Source of the DNA: Dehalococcoidia bacterium
Lineage (GTDB): Bacteria; Chloroflexota; Dehalococcoidia; UBA2979
Assembly: GCA_004297315.1 (NCBI GenBank)
Contig: SCTU01000309.1
Coordinates: forward strand, 1 to 11,117
Direction: 5' to 3'
DNA: 11,117 nucleotides
Shown piece after piece: positions 5,382-11,117 of this stretch. The translations under genes were made by a program, and so were the position numbers. Numbering within the stretch: position 1 is the first letter of the stretch; every line of letters begins with the position of its first letter. Under the pieces are notes generated by a model. It ran no database searches. It was given only the letters and a program-made list of their open reading frames with translations, and was not told where the DNA came from.

Positions 5382-6779
5382 ATGCTGCGACACCGATTCG
5401 GCACGCACGAAGAGCCAGCGCTTTCGATCCCGGCTGCGGAACCCAGGCCGGCGGTCAGGCAGACCGCGCCAGCCCCGGAGCCGGAACCGCCACCGTTCCC
5501 GCCCGCGCTCGACTTCCTGCAGCGGCGCGTGCACCAGCAACTGATCGACGAGCTCGACCAGCAGGGCCTCGCGGCGATGGCGCCGGAGGACGCCCGCCGC
5601 ACGCTGCGCGAGGCGGCTACCACCACCCTGGCCCAACACCGCCAACCGGGACTCAACGACTACCGCGCCGCGATCATCGACGCAATCATCGACGACGTGC
5701 TCGGCCTCGGCCCGTTGGAACCGCTCCTTCGCGACGACAGTGTGAGCGAGATCATGGTCAACGGGCCACAGCAGATCTGGGTCGAGCGCAAGGGCCGGAT
5801 CATGCGCACCGGCTACCGCTTCCGAGACGCTGAGCACCTGGCCCGGGTGATCGAGCGGATCGTCAGCCCGCTGGGCCGCCATGTCGACGAAGCGTCGCCC
5901 ATGGTGGACGCGCGCCTGCCAGACGGATCGCGCGTCAACGTGGTCGTGCCGCCAGCTGCCCCGCACGGCGCCACGATCACGCTACGCAAGTTCGCGCGGC
6001 AGCGGCTGACGCCGGCTGACCTCGTGCGCTTCGGCACCTGGACCGAGCCGATGCACGAATTCCTTGAGGCATGCGTCGCGGCCGAGATCAACATCATCGT
6101 CTCGGGTGGCACGGGGACCGGCAAGACCACGCTGCTCAACGTGCTCTCGTCGTTCATCAACGAGTCCGAACGCATCGTCACGATCGAGGACCCGCTGGAG
6201 CTGCAGCTCCAGCAGCCGCATGTCGTCTCGCTGGAGGCGCGGCCACCGGGGATCGAGGGCACGCACCAGATCTCGCAGCGTGACCTCGTGCGTAACGCGC
6301 TGCGCATGCGTCCCGACCGCATCATCGTCGGCGAGGTGCGCGGCGGCGAGGCGTTCGACATGCTGCAGGCGATGAACACGGGCCACGACGGCTCGATCGG
6401 GACTGTACACGCCAACACCCCGCGCGATGCGATCAGCCGCATCGAGAACATGGTGCTGATGGCCGGCTTCGAGCTGCCAGACCAGGCGATCCGCGAACAG
6501 ATCGCCTCAGCGATCCAGTTGATCGTCCAGCTGAGCCGTCTGCCCGACGGCTCGCGGCGGATCACGCATATCACTGAGGTCGCCGGCATGGAAGGCGTGA
6601 TGATCACGCTGCAGGACTTGTTCACCTTCGACCCGCAGGCGCCGGGCGAAGGCGGCCAGTCGCACGGCGCCTTTTCCGCGACGGGCTTGATGCCTCACTT
6701 CACGGACCATTTCGAGCGGAACAGCGTCCCGTTCCCCGGGCACCTGCTGCGCACACCGCGATGGGACCGGCCGGCATGA
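5382..6779 (+). CDS. cpaF: CpaF/TadA pilus assembly ATPase
   Basis: A 465-residue type II/IV secretion ATPase of the CpaF/TadA group, the cytoplasmic hexameric motor of Tad pilus assembly. A proline-rich N-terminus (about 17-43) precedes the helical N-domain with IIDDVLGLGPLEPLL and IMVNGPQQIWVE. The Walker A is SGGTGTGKTT (241-250, K248). Walker B is RIIVGEVRG (313-321, E318), and the His box is GHDGSIGTVHANT (334-346). The C-terminus (FSATGLMPHF) matches the family ending, so the protein is full length. GAGG 5 nt before the ATG is a good ribosome site. Its stop overlaps the ATG of tadB (ATGA), so the motor and the membrane platform are probably translated in step. Confidence 0.95.
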   Translation: MLRHRFGTHEEPALSIPAAEPRPAVRQTAPAPEPEPPPFPPALDFLQRRVHQQLIDELDQQGLAAMAPEDARRTLREAATTTLAQHRQPGLNDYRAAIIDAIIDDVLGLGPLEPLLRDDSVSEIMVNGPQQIWVERKGRIMRTGYRFRDAEHLARVIERIVSPLGRHVDEASPMVDARLPDGSRVNVVVPPAAPHGATITLRKFARQRLTPADLVRFGTWTEPMHEFLEACVAAEINIIVSGGTGTGKTTLLNVLSSFINESERIVTIEDPLELQLQQPHVVSLEARPPGIEGTHQISQRDLVRNALRMRPDRIIVGEVRGGEAFDMLQAMNTGHDGSIGTVHANTPRDAISRIENMVLMAGFELPDQAIREQIASAIQLIVQLSRLPDGSRRITHITEVAGMEGVMITLQDLFTFDPQAPGEGGQSHGAFSATGLMPHFTDHFERNSVPFPGHLLRTPRWDRPA

Positions 6780-7717
6780 GTGCCGACGCGCTGCCGCTGG
6801 TCACCGCCTCGCTCTTCGGGGCGTCGGCATTCCTGCTCACCTACGGGCTCAGGGGCGCGGGCGGCGCCGGTCATCGGATGCGTCACCGGCTCGACGCCAT
6901 TGCCGGGCCACCGGAGCCGGCAGTCGGTCCGGAGGCGCTGGTGAACGTGGCCGCGCTGCCCTTCCTGCAGCGCATCAACGCGCAGATGCAAGACAATCTT
7001 CGCCGGGCGGGCCTGCCCTGGACGACCGCACGCTACGTGGCGATCACCGTGGGGACAGGCCTTGTGTTCGCAGGCCTGGTGTTCGTCGCGACCAAGATCC
7101 TGCTGGTCGCCGCGATGGTGGGCCTGATCGGCGCGGCGGGCCCGCGGATGATCGTGCGCCGCCGCGCCGCGGCACACGACGCTCGGCTGAACGCACAGGT
7201 CGCCGACACGATCGAACTGATCGCGTCGGCGATGCGGTCTGGCTTCGGCTTCATGCACAGTCTTGAACTGGCGGGCCGTGAGCAAAGCGGGCCGATTGCA
7301 GAAGAATTCAGGCAGGTGGTGCGCGAAATCGACCTTGGCGTCAGCGTGGACGAGGCACTGGAGCGGCTCGCGATCCGGACGAAGGACGAGGACCTTGAGT
7401 TGGTCGTGCAGGCGGTGCTGGTGCTGCGCCGCGTTGGCGGGGACCTCGGCGACGTCCTCGGACGGATCGCAGACATGATCCGGGACCGCATCCGCGTCCG
7501 CGGCGAGATCCGGACGCTCACGGCCCAGATGCGGATGTCGTCGTGGGTCGTCAGCGGGCTTCCCGTCGCCCTAGGTGGCGCCACGGCCTTGATGCAACCG
7601 GAGCAGATGGCGGTTCTGTTCAAAGAGCCGATCGGCCAGATGCTGGTCGCGGTCGCACTCGTATTGCAGGTGATTGGGTTCATCGTGATCCGGCGTCTCT
7701 CGAATATCACGTACTAG
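6776..7717 (+). CDS. tadB: TadB inner-membrane platform protein
   Basis: A 313-residue type II secretion F-domain protein, one of the two membrane platform subunits that link CpaF to pilus growth. The N-terminal helix (about 5-26) is followed by a cytosolic segment, two or three helices at about 86-123, then the conserved F domain (about 143-245: ADTIELIASAMRSGFG, EIDLGVSVDEALERLA, RVGGDLGDVLGRIA). Two C-terminal helices lie at about 256-273 and 285-306. The ATG at 6776 overlaps the cpaF stop as ATGA and is preferred; an ATG at 6761 would add five residues. The tadC start follows 17 nt after the stop. Confidence 0.92.
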   Translation: MSADALPLVTASLFGASAFLLTYGLRGAGGAGHRMRHRLDAIAGPPEPAVGPEALVNVAALPFLQRINAQMQDNLRRAGLPWTTARYVAITVGTGLVFAGLVFVATKILLVAAMVGLIGAAGPRMIVRRRAAAHDARLNAQVADTIELIASAMRSGFGFMHSLELAGREQSGPIAEEFRQVVREIDLGVSVDEALERLAIRTKDEDLELVVQAVLVLRRVGGDLGDVLGRIADMIRDRIRVRGEIRTLTAQMRMSSWVVSGLPVALGGATALMQPEQMAVLFKEPIGQMLVAVALVLQVIGFIVIRRLSNITY

Positions 7718-7734
7718 CGGTTTCGGAAACGAAG

Positions 7735-8622
7735 ATGGTTTTTGTCGCGGCAGCACTGATTTCCCTCGCTGTGTTCGCCGCGTCTCAGGCGATTTTTTCG
7801 CGCGGTCTGGCGACGACGCAGTCGCGCCTCTCGCGCATCGCAACCTACGGGGGACACGACGCCCCGCCTGAGCCGGCGGATGGTGCTCCGCACCCGGAAC
7901 CGCCGCCGGTCGCTCCTGACAGCGCCTCGCCAGCCTCCACGTCATTGTTCGGGCGCTTGCGCAGCGGCATCGAGTGGAAACTCGTGGCGGCAGGCCAGCC
8001 TGTCTCCTCTGAGGCCTTCTACAAAATGTTGATCGGCGCGCCGCTCGCGCTCATGATCCTCACCCTCCCTGCCCTCTGGGGCAGCGGCGCCGAAAGCCTC
8101 GTACTGCTCATTGCGTTGTTCGGCGTGGCCGGGCCCATGGTGTGGCTGTCAGGGAGCGTCGCGCGCCGCGCCAAGCGGATGGACCGTGAACTCCCGGACA
8201 CGCTCGACCTCATCGTCGTCTCCCTCGAGGCGGGCCTCGGGTTCGAGGCCGCGCTGCTGCGGATCACCGAACGGGGCGACGGTGTCCTCACCGAGGAACT
8301 GCGGCGCGTCCTGGCCGAGGTGAACGTCGGGCTCGGGCGGAGGGCCGCGCTGCAGGCATTTGCCGCGCGGACCGGACTGCCCTCGATCGCGGCGCTCGTC
8401 TCAGCGATCGTGCAGGCCGAACAGACGGGGATGAGCATCGCGCAGGTACTCCGCGGTCAGTCGGACCACCTGCGCATCGTGCGCCGCCAGCACGCCGAGG
8501 AGGCTGCGATGAAGGCGCCGCTCAAGATGCTGTTCCCGCTCGTGTTCTTCATCTTCCCGTCCCTGTTCGTCGTGATCCTCGGGCCGGCCGTCCTGCAGTT
8601 GCTCAAAGCGATGCGGAACTAA
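7735..8622 (+). CDS. tadC: TadC inner-membrane platform protein
   Basis: A 295-residue partner of TadB with the same F-domain fold. Helix 1 is at residues 2-21. A low-complexity Pro/Ala-rich cytosolic linker follows (about 42-70, HDAPPEPADGAPHPEPPP), then helices at about 98-140. The F domain (about 152-255) has ELPDTLDLIVVSLEAGLGFE, EVNVGLGRRAALQAFA and QAEQTGMSIAQVLR, and MKAPLKMLFPLVFFIFPSLFVVILGPA is the characteristic TadC ending. The frame stays open upstream to 7543, but that part is the shadow of tadB and shows no F-domain features. The ATG at 7735 is therefore used, with a weak GGAAAC upstream. Confidence 0.92.
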   Translation: MVFVAAALISLAVFAASQAIFSRGLATTQSRLSRIATYGGHDAPPEPADGAPHPEPPPVAPDSASPASTSLFGRLRSGIEWKLVAAGQPVSSEAFYKMLIGAPLALMILTLPALWGSGAESLVLLIALFGVAGPMVWLSGSVARRAKRMDRELPDTLDLIVVSLEAGLGFEAALLRITERGDGVLTEELRRVLAEVNVGLGRRAALQAFAARTGLPSIAALVSAIVQAEQTGMSIAQVLRGQSDHLRIVRRQHAEEAAMKAPLKMLFPLVFFIFPSLFVVILGPAVLQLLKAMRN

Positions 8623-8624
8623 TC

Positions 8625-8999
8625 GTGGCCGCAACGCGGAGCGTCGTCGTCACGAACGAGCGGAACGGCGCCGTCATCGGCGAGCGCGTGCGGGTGGCCG
8701 ACCGCGTCTGGCCGCGGCTCCGCGGGCTACTCGGACATCCCGAGCCGGCGCCGGGCGAGGGGCTGCTGATCGAACCCTGCAACGGGATCCACACGCTGGG
8801 GATGCGCTACCCGATCGATGTGCTGTTCTTGCGTCGAGACGGCGTGGTGCTTCGCTGCGAGCGCGCGCTGCCCCCGTCGCGTTTCGTGCCCTGGGTGCGG
8901 CGCGCCCACCACGTCATCGAACTCCGCTCGGGAACGATCGACGCCACGAGCACCGCGGTGGGCGACCGGCTTGCGATTTCCCCACGGGAAGCCTCGTGA
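8625..8999 (+). CDS. DUF192 family protein
   Basis: A 124-residue protein of the DUF192 (PF02643) family. The signature runs through RLRGLLGHP (31-39), GEGLLIEPCNGIHTLGMRYPIDVLFL (44-69) and DGVVLRCERALPP (72-84), which contains C52 and H56. No signal peptide or membrane helix is visible, so it is probably cytoplasmic in this form; many other DUF192 proteins are exported. The function of the family is not established. It starts at a GTG 2 nt after the tadC stop, and its own stop overlaps the prepilin peptidase GTG start (GTGA). It is thus embedded in the pilus operon and probably translated with it, which suggests a pilus-linked role that is so far only inferred. Confidence 0.9.
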   Translation: MAATRSVVVTNERNGAVIGERVRVADRVWPRLRGLLGHPEPAPGEGLLIEPCNGIHTLGMRYPIDVLFLRRDGVVLRCERALPPSRFVPWVRRAHHVIELRSGTIDATSTAVGDRLAISPREAS

Positions 9000-9529
9000 C
9001 GGGTGAGGTGACGGTCGAGTCCTCGTGCGCCGCGACGCCGTTCGACCGGACGTCGCCCTTGTTCGCGGCCGTCGCGGGCGTGCTGCTGGGCGCGCTGGCG
9101 GCGACGATCCCGGAAGGCCTCGCGACCGCGGTGCGAGCCGCGCCATTCCTGGTCGCCGCCGTGGTCGATGTGAAGACGAGGCGCATCCCGAACGCCCTGA
9201 CGGTAGGCGCACTTGCGCTCGCCGTCACCGCGGCCGTGCTCGAAGGTCGGGGCGGGGATGCCGTCGTGGGCGCGATCGTGGTGCTGGCAGCGGGGCTCGT
9301 CCTCCACCTCCTGGCGAGAGGCGCATTCGGGATGGGCGACGTCAAACTCATGGCCGGCGCGGGCGCGGTGGCCGGCCTCGCGCATGCCGTCGACTTCCTC
9401 TTCACGATGGCGTTTGCAGGGGGCGTGCTGGCGTTGCTCTTCGTGCTGATCCATCGCAGCCGACGGACCACGATGCCCTACGGCCCCGCGATCGCCGCGG
9501 GGGTCGTGATCGTGCTCCTGGTGCGCTGA
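8996..9529 (+). CDS. tadV: A24 family prepilin peptidase (TadV/CpaA)
   Basis: A 177-residue integral membrane aspartic peptidase that cuts the Flp leader and probably TadE. The two catalytic aspartates are visible: D58 in VDVKTRRIPN and D115 in the GxGDxK motif GMGDVK (112-117). Hydrophobic helices surround them (about 22-38, 46-58, 68-82, 88-106, 118-133, 134-151 and 160-176). It lacks the N-terminal methyltransferase domain of PilD-type enzymes, as is usual for TadV/CpaA. It begins at a GTG overlapping the DUF192 stop and is the last gene of the operon. The family usually has about 150-180 residues, so it appears complete. Confidence 0.93.
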   Translation: MTGEVTVESSCAATPFDRTSPLFAAVAGVLLGALAATIPEGLATAVRAAPFLVAAVVDVKTRRIPNALTVGALALAVTAAVLEGRGGDAVVGAIVVLAAGLVLHLLARGAFGMGDVKLMAGAGAVAGLAHAVDFLFTMAFAGGVLALLFVLIHRSRRTTMPYGPAIAAGVVIVLLVR

Positions 9530-9550
9530 TCGTCCCGGCTGCCCTCGGCG

Positions 9551-10867
9551 CTACGTACGCGGCGCGTACTCCCGCACGACCCCGGCAGCGACGAGGCGGT
9601 CGACCTCGGCGTCGGTGAGGCCGGAACCGGTGAGCACGCGTCGCGTGTACTCGCCAAGCGAGGTCGCGGCGTGCTGGATGCGCGTCGGCGTCTCGGAGAG
9701 GTCGACGAGCGGCGCGACGACGCGCTGCGGTCCCGTCACCCGGTGGACGAGGTCGACCATGTGGCCCTCAGCGTTCACCGTCGGGTCGTCCGACATCATC
9801 TCGGGGATGTTCACCTTCGCGGAGGGGCAGCCCTCACGGTCGAGGATCGCCACCCACTCGGCGCAGGTCTTCGTGCGGAAGAGCGTGGCGATGCGGGCCT
9901 TCACCGCAGCCAGGCGCTCCTCGTGGTCGGGGCGCGAAGCGTCCGAGACGCTCGCGATCTCCTCGTCGGTCACCTCGAGGGCGCGACGGGCGGCCTCGCG
10001 GTTGGCGGGCGTGAGCGCCCCGAGGCTGACGACGCCGTCCTTTGCCTGGCGCGGGCCGTTGAAAAGGATCGCCGTCGGGTTGAAGCCGCCGCGCCGGGCG
10101 CCGTTGCGCACCGCGAGGAGCTCCTCGAACGACCCGCCGCGGTCGAGCACCTCCTGCATCGCGGCGACGAGCGGGTCACGGATTACGGTGTCGTAGACCG
10201 GCTCGCGCATCACCGCCGTGTCCTGCAACACAAGAGACCCGCGCAGGAGCGAGGCGTCCACGATCTGGCCTCGCCCAGTGGTCTCGCGGGCGATGAGCGC
10301 GCCAAGGATGCCGATGGCGCAACCCATCCCGGCGGCGTAGTCGGCGATCGTGTTCACGGCAAGGACGGGGAGGCCGTCCTCGTTCAACTTGCCGCCGTTC
10401 ACGGTCAGGCCGGAGTACGACTGCATCATCACGTCGCCCGCGGGCTTGCTTGCCGCTTCTGTCTTCGAGCCGAAGCCGGTGATGCGCGCGTAGATCAGGC
10501 GCGGGTTGATCTCCTTCAGCGTGTCGTAGCCGAAGCCGAGGCGTTCCGGTACGCCGAAACGGAAGTTGGTGAGGAGGACGTCGGCGTCCTTTGCAAGCCG
10601 CTGCAGGAGCCGTTGCCCCTCGGGCTGGTGGAGGTCGATCGCGACGCTCTTCTTGCTCAGGTTCAGCGACTGGAAGCGCTTCCCTTCGTCCGGGATCGTG
10701 TTGAACGTGTTGCGGTATGGGTCGCCGTCGAGCGGCTCGATCTTGAAGATATCGGCGCCCATCTCGCCGAGGATCCGCCCGCAGGACGGGCCCGCGACGA
10801 TCTGGGTGAGTTCCAGCACGCGGACGCCGTGCAGCGGGCTATGCGCTTCTTGCTGGGTCTCGGGCAT
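9551..10867 (-). CDS. CaiB/BaiF family III CoA-transferase
   Basis: A complete 438-residue family III acyl-CoA transferase, which moves CoA between carboxylic acids. Family signatures are VRVLELTQIVAGPSCGRILGEMGADIFKIEPLDGDPYR (15-52), LNLSKKSVAIDL (68-79), LLTNFRFGVPERLG (98-111) and LIYARITGFG (124-133). D176 in NTIADYAAG (172-180) is the expected catalytic Asp that forms the acyl and CoA intermediates. The substrate cannot be predicted: the family includes carnitine, formyl/oxalate, bile acid and aromatic acid enzymes. A strong GAGGAGG lies 6 nt upstream of the ATG. It converges on the pilus operon across 21 nt with no clear terminator and lies 58 nt downstream of a DinB-like gene on the same strand. 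Confidence 0.93.
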   Translation of the reverse strand: MPETQQEAHSPLHGVRVLELTQIVAGPSCGRILGEMGADIFKIEPLDGDPYRNTFNTIPDEGKRFQSLNLSKKSVAIDLHQPEGQRLLQRLAKDADVLLTNFRFGVPERLGFGYDTLKEINPRLIYARITGFGSKTEAASKPAGDVMMQSYSGLTVNGGKLNEDGLPVLAVNTIADYAAGMGCAIGILGALIARETTGRGQIVDASLLRGSLVLQDTAVMREPVYDTVIRDPLVAAMQEVLDRGGSFEELLAVRNGARRGGFNPTAILFNGPRQAKDGVVSLGALTPANREAARRALEVTDEEIASVSDASRPDHEERLAAVKARIATLFRTKTCAEWVAILDREGCPSAKVNIPEMMSDDPTVNAEGHMVDLVHRVTGPQRVVAPLVDLSETPTRIQHAATSLGEYTRRVLTGSGLTDAEVDRLVAAGVVREYAPRT

Positions 10868-10925
10868 GGCGTGCCTCCTCGATGGCGCAGGGGTAACGCA
10901 GCAGGCGAGAGAGGGACGGCCGTGA

Positions 10926-11117
10926 CTAGAGGCCGATCCCCGGCAGGTCGAGCAGCGCGCGGATCTCCTGGATCTCGCCGATGTGGCCGAGCGAGTGCGG
11001 CAGGCCCTGCTGGCCGAGCAAGGTGAGCTTGGTCATCTGCCCGACGGGCTTAAGCGTGATCATCTTCTGGTAGTCCTCGGGGTCATCCCACTGCTCGAGG
11101 AATTCCGTGGTCCGAGC
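10926..11117 (-). CDS. DinB-like family protein, C-terminal fragment (5' end outside window)
   Basis: The frame is open from the window edge to a TAG at 10926-10928, giving the last 63 residues of a protein with no start inside the window. It reads through FLEQWDDPEDYQKMITLKP, VGQMTKLTLLGQQG and then LPHSLGHIGEIQEIRALLDLPG. The pattern HxxGHIGEIxxIRxLL near the C-terminus resembles the last metal-binding helix of DinB/DfsB-like four-helix bundle proteins. The assignment is tentative because only the end is visible. It lies 58 nt upstream of the CoA-transferase on the same strand, so the two may share a transcript. Confidence 0.6.
   Translation of the reverse strand, partial: ARTTEFLEQWDDPEDYQKMITLKPVGQMTKLTLLGQQGLPHSLGHIGEIQEIRALLDLPGIGL

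Noticed and set aside
4676..5656. Long minus-strand open frame of 326 codons
   Set aside because: It lies antisense to cpaE and cpaF, has Ser/Arg-rich composition typical of a shadow frame, and no known motif.
5813..6625. Minus-strand open frame of 270 codons inside cpaF
   Set aside because: It is the reverse of the most conserved part of the ATPase and has no domain of its own.
7543..7734. N-terminal extension of tadC by 64 residues
   Set aside because: The extension overlaps the conserved C-terminal helices of tadB in another frame and is Arg/Gly-rich without membrane character.
9530..9550. Terminator between tadV and the CoA-transferase gene
   Set aside because: The 21-nt convergent gap has no stable hairpin or T-run that I can identify.
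9671..11026. Long + strand open frame of 451 codons
   Set aside because: It is antisense to the clear CoA-transferase, shows no recognisable domain, and is of the kind that high-GC third positions create.
1..11117. CRISPR array, insertion sequence, toxin-antitoxin or phage genes
   Set aside because: No spaced direct repeats, transposase, inverted-repeat ends or phage-type proteins were seen.

Overview
The window is high-GC bacterial DNA with tightly packed genes. Its core, 1681-9529 on the + strand, is a nearly complete Tad/Flp (type IVc) pilus operon: a Flp prepilin, TadE, a TadG-like protein, CpaB/RcpC, CpaE/TadZ, the CpaF/TadA ATPase, TadB, TadC, a DUF192 protein and an A24 prepilin peptidase (TadV/CpaA). 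No secretin (RcpA/CpaC) or TadD is present, which suggests a single-membrane (monoderm) cell. Together with the flanking genes this points to Chloroflexota (Dehalococcoidia-like) or Actinobacteriota. That placement is inferred from gene content and style only; there is no rRNA or other marker here.

Left flank (1-1389): the C-terminal half of an MFS transporter (+) faces a two-gene minus-strand unit, an isoprenylcysteine-carboxyl-methyltransferase-family membrane protein followed 5 nt later by a SUI1/YciH translation factor. A divergent intergenic region (1390-1680) separates this unit from the pilus operon. It holds the regulatory signals most worth testing: a 14-bp perfect palindrome matching the CRP/FNR-type core GTGA-N6-TCAC, a short hairpin with a T-run, and a leader just before flp with four AGCCA copies competing for one TGGCT.

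Pilus operon logic: Flp and TadE carry the G|xxxxE prepilin cleavage motif and are probably processed by the A24 peptidase at the end of the operon. CpaF should power assembly through the TadB/TadC inner-membrane platform. CpaE/TadZ should position the machine, and CpaB and the TadG-like protein act at or outside the membrane. A strong GC-rich hairpin sits between flp and tadE, where it could let the major pilin be made in excess. Most later junctions are tight: tadE/tadG, cpaF/tadB and DUF192/tadV overlap by 3-4 nt, and tadC/DUF192 are 2 nt apart, which suggests coupled translation.

Right flank (9551-11117, minus strand): a complete CaiB/BaiF family III CoA-transferase converges on the pilus operon across a 21-nt gap. 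Upstream of it is the C-terminal end of a DinB-like protein cut by the window edge.

I see no wholly new system. The less usual points are a possible ATC start codon for cpaB, a CpaE with both a degenerate receiver site and an altered P-loop lysine, a DUF192 gene embedded in the pilus operon, and the flp leader architecture.
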